Counted from the first letter of the stretch, positions 10,620 to 23,059 are shown. The stretch: DNA of 64,000 nucleotides from Dipteronia dyeriana (GCA_032871835.1 CM065296.1:13284001-13348000), one strand, 5' to 3'. The notes: generated by a model not told the origin, from the letters alone. Program-made: numbers and translations.

Positions 10620-12684
10620 ATGAGTGGAAATGGTAGAAATGAGGGAGCTTCTCACCGGGTTGAATTATGCCTCTTGGAAAGGCAAGATGGAGTCATATAT
10701 TTGCCAAATTCATGACAGGGCATGGATGGCGGTTGAAGATGGCTACACTCCACCCATGATGAGTCCTACGGATGGAGGAGATGATGTACTCAAGCCAAAG
10801 GTACAGTGGAACACACAAGAGTTTGAGGCATCAAAGTGAAAATAGGAAGGCAATGCATGCCATCCTATGTGCAATGGATGAGAACCAGTACAAGTTGGTT
10901 TAAAATACTAGGATAGCTAAGGAGGCATGGGATATCCTAGAAGTTGCACATGAGGGAACCGATGTGGTTAAGGAATCGAAGCTTCAAGTTCTCCAAATGC
11001 AATTTGAATTTCTCAAGATGGATGAGAACGAGTGCTTCAATGACTTTGAAGTGAGGTTGATGGACATTGTGAACCAAAGTCATCAACTTGGTGATCCTTA
11101 TTCGGATAGGAAGATCAAGCAGAAGATTATGAGACCTCTACCCGATAGATTTGAATATAAGGTAACGACTTTAGAAGAAAATAGTGGTTACAAGGATATG
11201 AAGCCGAGTGAAGTGATTGGGAGGCTTCTAGCTTATAAATCTAAGAAATGTCCTAACCGTACACCACCGAAAAAGCAAAAGGAGATTGCTTTGAAAGCCT
11301 CCAAAGTTAAGAAGGAGGATAGTGATAACTCGGATGAGGAAATGGCTTTGCTAATGAGGAAGTTCAAGAAATTCTACAAGTCCGAGAGGAAAGGTTTCGG
11401 ATCCAAGGGTCAAGACTTGAAGAAAAAGGCTCCCTTCAAAAAGATTGAGCCTAGGCAAGAAAAGACCAAAAAGAAAGGAGTCCAATGCTATGAATGTGGT
11501 GGGATAGGTCACTTTGCCCCGGAATGTGCAAATCACAAGGTCAAGAAAAAGGAAAAAGTGATGGATGCCACATGGAGTGAAAGTGATAACTCCAATGAAA
11601 GAGATGAGTCTTCGGATGATAAAGAACTCATGGCTAACTTTATAGCCTTTACGTCCTCTCATAGGAGCAAAGATGCTAGAGAAGAGGAAAATGAGAATCA
11701 AGAGGAAAACTACTCAAGTGATGATGGATCTTCATCACAATCCATAAATGTAAATGTGGATAGGATGGATCTCAAGGACTATATGGTTAGGTTTGAGAGT
11801 TCAAGGTTAAAGAATAAGAATGAAATTAAGAGATTAAAAGAAAAAAACCTAGAGCTCTCAACTCAAGTGGACCAACTAAATGAAGAGTTGGTGAGAACCA
11901 TGAAGAGTGAAGATAAGCTAAGAAAGAAATTAGACTTATCTAAAAGGAGTGAAGAAGTGTTGAAGAAAGAGCTTGAAGATGCTAGAGAGTTTATGGCCAA
12001 GATGAACTCTAGTACTAAAAAACTTGATCACATGCTAGATGTTGGAAGGAGGCCTAGTGACAAGAAGATGACAAGATATCCTCCACTCCAAACAAGACCA
12101 TTTTTGTAAGAAGCATGAATTTCAATGGGTCCACTTCTCATCAATCGCCTATGAAGAAACTTGACCTTGGAGAGTGTTCAAGTAGTGCTCAAGTGAAGGT
12201 GGCACCAAGAAGACCACCTCAGGCTCATCCTACAAGGGCTCTTCAAGTTAACTTCCCTCAACCGAAAGGTCATAAAGGGAAGATACCTATCATGCAAGCT
12301 CAACCAAGGAAGCAATCAAGTCTTGCTCAACAACAAATAAGGAAAGCTCCTCAACAACGATCAAGACAACCATAAAGACATGGGAAGGCTCCAATACATC
12401 CTCAAGGTTATGGTATGATTCCTAACTTTATTCCTACATGTCATTTTTGTGGTATTTATGGTCATATTAGACCAAATTGCTTTAGATATATTAAATTGTG
12501 TAGAATTGAAAGCATGATAGAGAAGAAAAAGGCTAAAGCCATTATGCATGTCACTAGGAAAAATGGAACACCTTTGCATGATCCTAGGACATTTAGAGCC
12601 CATGTACCATTGACCATTAGGAAAGAAAATATTTCACCAGGTGGATTAGAAAGGATGAACACTTTTTCTATGTTGCACAAATAG
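10620..12684 (+). pseudogene. Gag of the copia element, with frameshifts and stops
   Basis: The natural start is probably the ATG at 10620, but the conserved Gag opening (LNYASWKGKMESYI, then RAWMAVEDGYTPP) is in a different frame, so an early frameshift is present. A second shift follows near 10836 and a stop lies in the ENQYKLV segment. The long frame 10964-12109 holds the Gag core, a first zinc knuckle CYECGGIGHFAPEC (CX2CX4HX4C, about 11487-11528), an acidic region and a leucine/lysine heptad stretch that should form a coiled coil. A second knuckle, CHFCGIYGHIRPNC, lies at about 12438-12480. Stops separate 12109, 12375 and 12684. Confidence 0.9.
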
Positions 12685-12686
12685 CC

Positions 12687-15600
12687 TTGAAAGCTCATTC
12701 TTCTGATTTTTGGTATTTGGATAGTGGGTGCTTTAGGCACATGACTAAAAATAAGAGTTTCTTTAAGACTCTTGTGATGAATGAGGGAGGAAATGTCACC
12801 TTTGGTGATGGATTCAAAAAGAAAGTCAAAGGAAAGGGAACTATTTCCATTCCTGGATTACCCTCATTGTCCAATGCTTTGTATGTTGATCGTCTAAAAG
12901 CTAATTTGATAAGCATTTCACATCTTAGTGATGAATAACTTTCTGTCTTGTTTAGGAAAAACGATTGTTCTATCCTATTGCCAAATGGACAAACCTTGTT
13001 AAAATATATGAGATCTAGCGACAATTGCTATTGTCTTGAAGCTAGAGGTGTCTCTTGCAATGTGTCCAAGGATGAACAAATTGAGTTGTGGCATGAAAGA
13101 CTTGGTCACATGAACTTTCAGGATTTATGAATCTTAGATAAGTTCAATGTTGTGTGAGGCCTTCCCAAGCTTGGGGAAAAGGCAAATGGTGTTTGTGGAC
13201 CTTGCCAACAAGGGATGAAAACCAAAAGTATGCATAAAAAGGGCAAGTATTCATCCACCAAGGAACCTCTAGAGCTTCTCCACATGGATCTTATGGGTCC
13301 CATGCAAACCGAGAGTTTAGGTGGAAAGAGGTACATTTTTGTGTGTGTAAATGACTTCTCTAGGTACACTTGGACTTATTTTTTTAGAGAAAAATCTGAA
13401 ACCTTTGACAAGTTTAAGATGTTTTGTATCAAAATTCAAAATGAAATGAACTCCAAGATTAAAAGCATTAAACAGATTATGAGTGACCATGGGAAGGAGT
13501 TTGAGAATGCCCATTTTGAAAACTACTGCAATAGTCTAGGCATTTCTCATGAGTTTTCGACTCATAGGACACCTCAACAAAATGGAGTTGTTGAGAGGAA
13601 AATAGAGTTCTTCAAGAGATGGCCCGGTGTGATGTTGCTTAGCAACAATGTCCCTAGGAATCTATGGGCCGAAGCCATCAATACGGCGTGCTATATAAGA
13701 AATAGAGTCTTTCTAAGGCCCCACACTAGGCAAACCTCCTATTAGTTATGGAAAGGTAGAAAGCCAAATGTTAGCTATTTCCACACTTTTGGAAGCAAAT
13801 GCTACATTTTGAATTACCGTGATCAACTTGGCAAATTTGATGCTAAGAGTGATGAGGGTATCTTCATTGGCTATGCCTTGAATAGTAGAGCCTATAGAGT
13901 TTTCAATTTAAAAACTAGAACCGTCATGGAATCATCTAATGTTGTCATTGATGATACTAGGCTCAAATCTAATGACCGTGAGGAAGAGGTAGATCTAGTT
14001 GATGACTCTCCTTTGGAAAAGGTTGTTGATATTCGTAATGTTGAAAAGACTAATCTTGATGATGATATCACATAACCTATTGATAGGATTCCTCTCTTGA
14101 ACTCAAAAGAACCTGCTCCATGGGTTAGGAAACTCCATGACAAAGATGACATCATTGGAGAGGTTAATGAGGGTGTTAAGACTAGGCATCAAATGGCTAA
14201 TCTAATTAGCTACACTTGCTACACTTCTTAAATAGAACCCAGAAAGGTTGATGAAGCCTTAAATGATGAATTTTGGGTTCTTGCCATGCAAGAAGAGCTT
14301 AACCAATTTGAAAGGAATGAGGTTTGGACTCTAGTTCCTAGGCCCAAGAACACCAATGTGATAAACACCAAGAGGGTATATAGGAACAAATCCGATGAGG
14401 ATGGCAACATTGTGCGAAACAAGGCTAAGCTTGTAGCACAAGGGTACTCTCAAATTGAGGGTACTGACTTTGAGGAGACATTTGCTCCCGTTATTAGGAT
14501 TGAGTCCATTAGGCTTCTTTTATCCATTTCTTGTTTGCACAAGTTCAAATTGTATCAAATGGTTGTTAAGAGTGTCTTCCTCTATGGTTTCTTGCAAGAT
14601 GAAGTGTTTGTTGAGCAACCCAAAGGGTTTGTGGATCCTCACCACCCTAATCATGTCTATTATCTCAAGAAGGCTTTATATGGGTTGAAACAAGCACCAA
14701 GGGCTTGGTATGAGCGCCTCACTCAATTTCTTATAGACAATGGCTACACTAGGGTAGTGTTGACAAGACTCTATTCATCAAAAAAGACAAAGATGAGCTC
14801 TTTATAGCTCAAATCTATATTGATGATATAGTTTTTGGCTCCACAAATAACACCAAAGTCCAACAATTTGTTGATGTCATGTCTCATGAGTTTGAATTGA
14901 GCCTTGTTGGTGAGCTAAGTTACTTTCTAGGTTTACAAATTAAGTAAATGGATGATGGGATTTTCATATCTCAAGCTAAATATGATAAAAACCTAGTAAA
15001 GAAATTTGGCCTTGAAAGTGCCAAACATTGTGATACACCCATGAGTACCACTTTAAAGCTAAGCAAGGATGCTAGTGGTAAAAGTGTGGACCAAACTTTG
15101 TATCGTGGCATGATTGGTAGCTTGCTTTATTTGACCGCAAATAGGTCCGATATCTCTTTTAGTGTGGGTGTGTGTGATAGGTACCAATCGGATCCTAATG
15201 AGTCCCATCTCTCTTCCGTTAAGAGAATCATTCTCTATGTGAATGGGACATCTAAGTATGGGATTTGGTACTCTTTTGACACTAATGCTAGTCTTGTAGG
15301 CTTTAGTGATGCAGATTGGGCAGGAAATTGTGATGATAGGAAAAGTACATCGAGGCGGTTGCTTTTTCCTTAGGAACAACCTTGTCTCTTGGTTTTGCAA
15401 GAAGCAAAATTCAATTTCCTTGTCCACGGCTGAGGCCAAATACATATCTGCTGGGAGTGGATGCACACAACTCCTTTGGATGAAGCAAATGCTAGTCGAC
15501 TATGGATTCAATCAAGGTACTCTTACTCTCTTTTGTGATAACATGAGTGCAATTAATATTTCCAAGAATCCAGTTCAACATTCTAGAACTAAGCATATTG

Positions 15601-15761
15601 ACATCCGCCATCATTTCATTAAAGAACTAGTTGAAAGCAAATGCATAGTACTTGAGCATGTAGGTACTAATGATCAACTAGCGGATCTGTTTACTAAACC
15701 TTTAGATGCTACTCGATTCAAAACTCTTAGTAGATCTATTGGGATTTGTCTCATGGAGTGA
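12687..15761 (+). pseudogene. Pol polyprotein of the copia element, inactivated
   Basis: The domains follow in order. Protease: WYLDSGCFRHMT with the DSG active site. Integrase: HHCC start at LWHERLGHM and a CGPCQQG pair, then the core with LLHMDLMGP, MSDHGKEFEN and GVVERK supplying the D, D and E. Reverse transcriptase: NEVWTLVPRP, FEETFAPV, EQPKGF, LYGLKQAPRAWY and a YIDDIVF box near 14816. RNase H: GFSDADWAG, STAEAKYISA and the KHIDIRHHF end. Stops or shifts lie near 12938, 13130, 13745, 14075, 14225, 14807, 14945 and 15355. In reverse transcriptase the usual QMDVKSAF reads QMVVKSVF, so a catalytic aspartate is lost (14562-14564). Confidence 0.95.
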
Positions 15762-16983
15762 TGAATTTTGGTCTGTGACCCCATAAGGGGAACTCAAGCA
15801 AAGAGAGCTATTGTATACTTTTTGCATGCAAATTTTTGGAAATGTTTATGCTCCTTTATTTATTGCTTGAGTAGCTTGGTTGCACTTATACTATATTATA
15901 TTGTATTTTCTTCAATAAGTGTGAACTTTGCTTTGATTCCAATCCATGTCATATTTATGTTCAAACATGTATTTTTAGACTAGGAGATCTACATAGGAAG
16001 TACATATTGAATGACCTATAATTATCTACATGACATGATGATTCTTTATGACATGCTAATGAAAAATGATAAAGCATGAATTGATGATTGCAATTGTTGA
16101 ATGCAAAACATTGTGTGAAAAAGCTAGTGAGACTAAAATGTTTCATCAATGTCTCTCTTTCTTTATTAGTTGAACATGAATACTATCATACAAGTATCCT
16201 ACCCGAAAAAATCAAATAGGGTGCAAAGTCGCTCATGCCATGTTTCGCTTATAAAGTTGGATATAGTTCTATTAAAACTTGATATCTATAAAAACTCTAT
16301 ATCCTTGCTTGTCTCATGAGTAATGGTGAAATTGATTTGAATTCTATTGGAAACCTTTGTCATTTGCTTCGCCAAATACCATTGTTTTGGACTTGAATGC
16401 AACATGTCTTGTATGCAAAGCATTTTTTATTCACACATTTTCTTCAAATAAATCTCATTGTTTCTCTCCTATTAATTGAGTTGCATAAATGTGGCTTATA
16501 TGATTTTGAAAATATCTTGTATACTTCTTTCTTTCTTTGCCTTAAGTGACCCGGTTGGGGACTTCTCCTTTGCCTATATCATGAAAAAAAGGGGGAGTAG
16601 CCACATGTGTGGTGTTAGAGGAGTAGCATGTGTTGGTTTTAAGAGGAGTAATACTTGTTGAGGAGATTACATTTAGGGGGAGTAAACCTTTGAAGGGGAG
16701 CATTGCATGATGTGGAGCATTACACGATATTGTACTCATATTCTTTAATGCAAATTCTTTTGTTTCATATTCACTTGATCATCTCACATGCATTTGGTTT
16801 GAAAAGTGTACTTGTTGCTTGTTTTGTGTGTAGGGTTGATAGTTCTAAAAGAGATTGACGATTTGAAGTTTTTTTTTATGTATATCTCTTTGTAATGTAT
16901 AATATCTTCCCAGTGTTTTTATTTTGTTTTGTGAGTATCAATGTGAGTGGTGGTTTTGTCACGAAATAGTCAAATGGGGAGAT
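15762..16983 (+). other. Non-coding 3' region and polypurine tract of the copia element
   Basis: No env-like ORF is recognisable. Several purine-rich GGGGGAG blocks occur (about 16588-16598, 16674-16684 and 16694-16700). The last one, AAATGGGGAGA at 16972-16982, abuts the 3' LTR and is the polypurine tract that should prime plus-strand synthesis. Confidence 0.75.
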
Positions 16984-18486
16984 TGTAAAGTCCTCATTTG
17001 TTGATTGGCTTCTTTCGTGAACAAACCACATTTTTAGGGTTTATGTAAGGGTAACTTAGGCTCTCAAGACCTCAAGATGAGAAGCGTCAAAGGTAAAATT
17101 CTTGTGCTTACTTGCTTTGAAGAGATAGTTGCACACCCTCACAAATTCATGTATAACTCTTATCCATATATGTTGTGTGTTTATACTTGTGTGCATTTTG
17201 GTTTAAATGACTCTTGTTGATATATTTGCTTCTTGTAATTAAATTTTTATGTCATGTTAGGCATTAATATAGGATGCATCTTCATCACTCTAGGTCTTGT
17301 TGAAAATGTGTGTTTGAGTATTGAAAAAAGTGGGCAGTGCGCTGGTGGTGTGCTACTCGACTAGCGCAGCCTCACCAGTGCAATATTCCAGTGGATCGTC
17401 ACTTGTCATGCGCCACTGAGCTGCGCCACTCCACCAGCTTCTATTGAAAATTTAGGTTGTGCGCTGGTGGTGGCTACTCGACCAGCGCACCTCACCAGTG
17501 CACATAGCGGAAGCTAGAACGTTTTTTTCAAAATGACCTCACTTTGGTTGAAATCCATATATATATATATATATATATATAACTCTTTGTATTCAGGTCG
17601 TGTAAGAGTTTAGAACATCATATCTTTTCCTTAGAACATATTTCAAAAGGAAAACTCTTCCAAGAACTCATCTTTAAACACTCAAAGCATTCCCATGTGC
17701 ATAAAAACTTCATCTTGCACCATCTAAGATCATTTAGAGTGCATCAATAGATAGTTTTGCATCATCACATCTTGTTTGGTAAGTTCTTCACTATCTTCTT
17801 ACAAGTTAAGTGTTTTGCTTGCTAAGCCATCTCTTTAATCATTTGTATGCTCTTGGAACATATTCTAGATACAAATTAGAGATTGTTGTGATGACATGAT
17901 TGAGTGTTGTATTGTGATAGCCTCATAGGATTGTTTGATCTATGTTTAGCTAAGCTTTTTGAACGTTTTATTTAGCTCTCTTGATATCTAGGATTGCATT
18001 AATTGTCATTTCATTATCCTAGATAAGCATAAAAGGTTTTCTAGACTTGTTTGTTCTTTGAATATCATCATATATTCACATAGGCCATTTTATCTCTTCA
18101 ATGAGAAGTAAGACTTGTGTTGCTTCCGGGATTAGGTAGCTTAAATCGCAAGCAAGATGGACTAGGTTCACTTATACCGGGATTAGGTAGTGGTGGTGGA
18201 TTTTAAACCGAGAATAGGTTGTAATTCCTTTGTCATTAGTGGATTCGAGGTTCGAGTGTGGCACACTTATCAGCCCATGGTTTTTCCCATTTGGAGGGTT
18301 TCCACGTATATCTCAAGTGTCTTTACTATTTCCGCACTTATTACACTTGTGATATTATTGTAACTAGCTAGGGGTATTTTTGTCAACTTGACCATTAACG
18401 AAAATTTGGTAAAATAGATTAAAATCTATCCCCCCCCCTCCCCTCCCCTCTAGATTAATATTAAACACACCATAATATTTGTTTCA
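16984..18486 (+). repeat. 3' LTR of the copia element
   Basis: 1503 bp, TGTAAAG to GTTTCA, homologous to the 5' LTR. It differs from it in a shorter (AT)n tract (about 17558-17581), a C/T-rich run near 18430-18450 and scattered substitutions. It is followed by the gcggg duplication. Confidence 0.95.
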
Positions 18487-18491
18487 GCGGG

Positions 18492-19031
18492 TTTACGCTT
18501 AGTGGATTCAGAATTTCTCTTTACCGAATTTCATTAAATCAAAGTTATTTTGGAGGTCGCATCATGGTCGAGGTCAGAAATGAAGCAAGAAGCTCTCAGT
18601 CAAATTGGAAGCTCATGATCAGGATTATTAAGACAAGTATAAAGGAAGTCATAATAGATTTTCATTAATGATGAGGGAGTCTATCCCTAGTAAGGCTACA
18701 TTCATCTAGTAAGAAGCCTAACCCTTGGTTTTGGGTTACATGAAGAGAAAATAAAAGAAAATCAAGTAAACTGGTCATGAGTAAAACAGAGAGCTCAACC
18801 CCAGGTTCCAGGCTACACAAATGGAAAATAAAGATTGATAAAACTAAACATAAGTAAAGCGGGGCACCCACCCCTCTTTCCGGGCAAACAAAGAAAGAGA
18901 TGAAGATTACATCAAACTGTAGCATCCTCCTGGTTCTATCCCGTTTCTCCTCCTCCTTGATGATCTGCGTCCTCCGCTCCTCCTTCCGGTGGTGGCTTAT
19001 CCTAATTGGCAGCTTTCACTACTCATTCTTC
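18492..19031. other. Tat element spacer with three imperfect ~73-bp repeats
   Basis: Nothing coding is seen. From about 18713 to 18895 three imperfect units follow one another, each with a CC-rich start (TAACCCTTGG, CAACCCCAGG, CACCCACCCC), a TTCCGGGC/TTCCAGGC-like core and an A-rich end. They lie just downstream of the antisense ORF, so they would fall in its 3' untranslated region. Confidence 0.45.
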
Positions 19032-21488
19032 CTAAAGCTGCTCGTCTGTCTGTTGCTCCGCTTGGTTCTCCTCAAATACCTCGTTAACTACGGCCATAAC
19101 CTCAGGGGGGATGGTCGATTCCCAAGTGGTAGCCACTGCCTCTGTTCCACTCTTCTCGACCTCCAACTCTACTCTAGAGGGTCTTGATATGCAGTTATTG
19201 GCACCCTCCAGGGCTTTAAGTTGAATACCCTTAGACTGCTCGGGTTGAACCCCGCTCGAGGATTCCCCAGAATCAGAGATCGAAAGGGTTGGAGGAGGAG
19301 GAGGAGGAGGAGGAGGAAGACCTGACATAACTGGCCGCTTCCCGTCTCCAACCACACTTGAAGGATCCGCTCTGTCACCTTCAGAACAAGACATCTCCGT
19401 GACCTAAGTCATAATCTCCTCTCTATCCCAGCCGGCGATAGTGGAAAGGTAGAAAGGAAGAGGGAGAGCTTCTGCAACCTGGAAGGAGGTATAAAAACAC
19501 ATGTCACTGAAAGAGGCATCCACATCGGCCTGTAGCTTGGCCACATGAGCATGTAAGGTCCGGTTGCTTAGCTCAGCGCTCAGATCTGAGGGTTTCTAAG
19601 TCAAGGGATTGCTTTAGCCTTTCATTACCGCACTGAAGATCGGTAATCTCCTTCTCCATCTCTTTCTGGTTAGAGGTCATTTCTAGAACCAGAGATCGAG
19701 CCTAGCCAAGTAACCCAATGGCCCTCTCGAATTCAGCCTCGGCCTACGCAGCACAGTCATGGAGAAAGGCTGTTTAGTGGCCCATTGCCACATTGAATTT
19801 GAATGCCTGTAAATTGAAGAATGCAAATCAGAAAGTGATCAAGCTAGTAGCAGGTAAAATGTGAAGGTGACTACCTCAGCCAAGAGAGCGGACCCCTTGG
19901 TAAGCAAAATAATGACGAGCATTGAAGCCATCCTGAAGAGCCTATTTCCTGGGCAAGACGCAACGAATTGATCCAAAACCTCGTCTTACCTCATTGAGTT
20001 CGATTGTTGTTGAGAGTGGGCAGGAGGAACATCTACAACGTCTGCCTCAAGGTTCCCCAAAGTTTGAAGAAACAAGGATAAGGTCAGAAAAGCAAAAACT
20101 TAGAGGAGGCTGGCAACAGGAACAGCAGAAGCAGCAGCAGCAGCAGCGGGAATAGCCAAAGAAGGAACTAGAATAGATTCATAAGCAGCATGAGAAACAG
20201 AAGTCCCTTTACCCCGTGCCTTGGTAGCCGGCGATGCTAGGAGCACCATCTTGGACCTATCTTGGGAAGGGGACGGAGTGAGAGCAGGTAAAACCCCAGC
20301 TGGAACAGTAGGCCTCCCTTTCTTTGAGGTAGCCAAAGGGGCTTCCCGGGGCAATCTGGCATGAGGAGGAGGGGTGGGAGCTTGCTGAGCTTCACTGGAA
20401 GCTGGAGCAACAACAAAAACTATTAAAACAAAAAAAAGGCTTCAAAACCAAACTGGCCGATGAAACAGAGCAAGATAGCTCAGCACTACTTTACTTACGA
20501 GGAGTAGCAGCAGAAATTTACAGGTATCGATTCACTCTATGAGAGTCAAAGGGATCAACGGTAGGAAACTTCAGGTTCAAATAGTTACTGGTAAGGATAG
20601 CCTTCAAGATGGTTTCAGATTCAGCTGGCAAGGAATCCCGATCCCACGTTGGTTTATCATTAAAAGTTGTGGGGACCTCGAACTTGTGCCCGCCAATAAA
20701 GATCGAGCTTCCCCAGTCATCCCCTGCTAGGATATATTCCTTCTTTCAGGTGGGGTCTTTCTTTGAAGCGTCGGGGAATGATGAAGTTGAGCTTGTTCTT
20801 AGCTTTCGTATAGAACTAACCGCGAGGAGCACCGGATAGGCTTCCAATTTGAAAGAGGTAAGCCAGCTCCTCTACCTCAAACTCCCTAGTGACCTTGCTC
20901 AGGTCGCACTGTTCCCTCCACAGTATGAGAAAGCCGATCAGATGCCTTCAGAAGCCGGGCGTCAGCTGGAGAGAAGCTAGTTGTAGGGTATAGAGAGCTC
21001 GTCGGAGGGTAGGATGAAGAGGAAGCATGACCCCATTCTCGAGAACCGCTACATGAATTGGAAGCACGTCTTTGAGAGGATTGAAGACATCATAATTTTT
21101 GGGAGGAACTAAGATAGAGACACTGTCGGGGATGACATACTTGGCCCTGAGACACTCGATCGACTGCGGATCAATGGTGGAGTCCAGAATGACCCTGAAG
21201 TCGTAGGGAGGAAGCCTCTCCGGAAGAGGACTAGCAACCGTGACTTGACCCAGGAGCTTCGTCCCTATTTTCTCTATCAGAGTCTTTGTCGATCAAGCTC
21301 AAATGGTTATTTGGTCTGTTAGAAAACCCAACCTCGATAGCTACATTCTTGTTCGACCGGTGATGTTACGGGTTCGGAGGAGAGTCATCGCTGTCGAAGT
21401 CCCTTCGTTCCCATTTTCCATGGGCAAGACTGGAGACTTCCTCGATGTCTACAATAGAGTCAGCAGAATCACGGCTAGTTTTCGACAT
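19032..21488 (-). pseudogene. Antisense extra ORF of the Tat element (putative gypsy-type transposon domain, Pfam PF04195-like), decayed
   Basis: Minus-strand frames in order: a start MSKTSRDSADSIVD at 21488; VIPDSVSILVPPKNYDVFNP and LHPTLRRALYTLQLASLQL, then FLILWREQCDLSKV and VEELAYLFQIGSL (about 21160-20840); an alanine-rich segment (20100-20399); a coiled-coil segment EMTSNQKEMEKEITDLQ (about 19680-19560); and a proline-rich, acidic tail (19394-19032). This order resembles the plant family Pfam lists as 'putative gypsy type transposon'. Several stops and shifts interrupt it. It is transcribed opposite to gag and the LTRs of its own element. Its function is unknown. Confidence 0.6.
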
Positions 21489-21878
21489 GATGGAGGAAGG
21501 ACTTCGAATTAAGACGAAAGAAGAAAGACGAGTGAGGAGGTAACGAGAGGAAGGTTTTCTCTTTAAAAAATTTGAAATTTGAAAGAAAGAAAACGTGATG
21601 AAGGTTGTGAAGCAGCCGGGTTTAAATAGAGGTGAATGGAGCAGTGACGTCGTCGAAATCTTCGGCCGAGATTGCCTTAAATCTCATAAGCTGGCGTAAC
21701 GGAGCCATATTATTTTGAGAAACGCATCGGTCTCTGGTCGCCATATCACTCGTGCATTTAATGAGAAGATTTTCACCACGATTCTAGTAGCAACGTTGGA
21801 GGGAAAAATTCCCAATTAAAATAGGAAATCTGACTCCAACCCTAACTCAATCATTGTGTTCAAGTCAGAGGGAACTTC

Positions 21879-23059
21879 TGTTAATAGCCAAAGTTGTCTA
21901 GGGTCCAAAGGAAAATTTTCCACTCTCCTAGCCCGAGTCCAAGCACGAGATTACCCACCATAAAACCTCGATTTCTGGGGTCGAGCTGTGGAGTCACCTC
22001 GTAGAAGCGAGGAAAGGTCATCGAGCTCTGGAAGCACCTAAGGTGGAGCCCGATACAATCGGATCGAGCTCCTTACACCGAAACAAGAATTCAGGGAAAG
22101 ACTAACGAATGATGATCTCGACTCCCCAAGATAAAAACTACCTCATGACCTCCCCAGAAGCCTGTCATCCTCTCCAGACGTAAAAAGGAACCCATAAAGA
22201 CGTCAAGTTCACGCTATAGCATCGCTCCACTTTGCCAAAGGAAGACTCGAACCAATATGGACAAGAAGAAGGAAGCTCGGCAAAGCTCTATTGCCACCGA
22301 AGAGCGTCCACAAGGCCATCTCAAGCTCTAGGGGACCTAGAAAGGTCAGATCAAGCTTCTAGTACCAAGACCAAAACACAGATATACCTCTATCTTTGAG
22401 GAAGTGAACGCCATACTCAACGACCTCCATGAGGCATCATGCCATGAAGGCACACAGAATCATATCTACACTCCAACGAACATTAAATTACTGTGTACGT
22501 GCAGGGAAAGAGATTGAGTCCAAAGAGGAAACAAACTTATCTCCACTTAAGATATTCTCGAATCCGTTATTAATCAAAGTCAATAACGTTCAAAATAGTG
22601 GATCTCGCCCGATAAGAGGGGGATTGGATTCATAAAATAATGGCGGGAGGATCACAAGTTAAACCTATTTGGACTATACATAAATACGCCCAAGCATGCA
22701 CAAAGTAGTGGGATGAAACAAAAAACAAAAGAAAAACACACAAGGAGAGGACTTTCTAAGCCTAAATTTGTCATCAGAACATGGTCATCGTTGTATTATA
22801 CTTCTCGACAGGCACGAGGTTGCCACAGTACAGTATCCCAGAGAGATTGAGAGTATTTGAGTGATCATTATACAATATAGGCGATTGATAATAAAGCCAA
22901 TATATTCTCTTTCACCTCGTGTTAGCATTTGATTTTAACAGCCATCGTCCTTTGAACAAACTAGGTACCAAAGGTACCACCTCCGACCATCACCTCCGTG
23001 GTAGTGATCTTAAAGGTGTTAACTGGAATTTCTCACCCCGAATAAATTTTCCGTTAGCA
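21879..23059 (+). repeat. 3' LTR of the plus-strand Tat element (about 1.18 kb)
   Basis: It begins TGTTAATAG and ends CCGTTAGCA. Homology to the LTR at 2446-3624 is visible in blocks: TTAATAG with CTAGGG and AAATTTTCCACTCTCC at the start, ATCTCGCCCGATAAGAGGGG and GGCGGGAG in the middle, GCCTAAATTT further on, and GGTACCAAAGGTACC with CCGTGGTAGTGATC near the end. A TATA-like ATACATAAATA lies near 22676. It is read as a 3' LTR because what follows does not match the primer-site leader of the sister copy. Confidence 0.8.

Larger units (their letters stand above)
8982..18486 (+). mobile_element. Complete Ty1/copia retrotransposon (SIRE/Maximus-like), coding-dead
   Basis: The element is bounded by a perfect 5-bp target duplication gcggg (8977-8981 and 18487-18491). 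The parts are a 5' LTR 8982-10493, primer site 10496-10507, gag from about 10620, pol to 15761, a ~1.2-kb non-coding 3' region, a polypurine tract and a 3' LTR 16984-18486. The order protease, integrase, reverse transcriptase, RNase H defines it as Ty1/copia. The coiled-coil tail of Gag, two spaced zinc knuckles and the long 3' region suggest the SIRE/Maximus lineage. In the LTR stretches compared by eye there is roughly one mismatch per 15-20 bases, so the insertion is not recent. Confidence 0.95.
7386..23059 (+). mobile_element. Tat-type gypsy element, apparently lacking pol, split by two younger insertions
   Basis: This is a composite reconstruction. It contains a gag fragment (7386-8160), a ~100-bp tandem array (8104-8680), a spacer to 8981, then beyond the copia insertion a spacer, a decayed antisense ORF (19032-21488) and a 3' LTR (21879-23059). 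No protease, reverse transcriptase, RNase H or integrase of its own is visible between gag and the antisense ORF, so it looks non-autonomous. Its 5' LTR would lie beyond the element inserted at 7385. An antisense extra ORF between pol and the 3' LTR is a known trait of some Tat lineages. Confidence 0.65.

Noticed and set aside
15768..15983. Hydrophobic frame after copia pol as an env-like gene
   Set aside because: Only 71 codons, low complexity, with no signal or coiled-coil arrangement of plant env-like ORFs. It lies in the non-coding 3' region.
19169..19378. Leucine-run frame
   Set aside because: It is the shadow of the proline-rich segment of the antisense ORF read in another frame.
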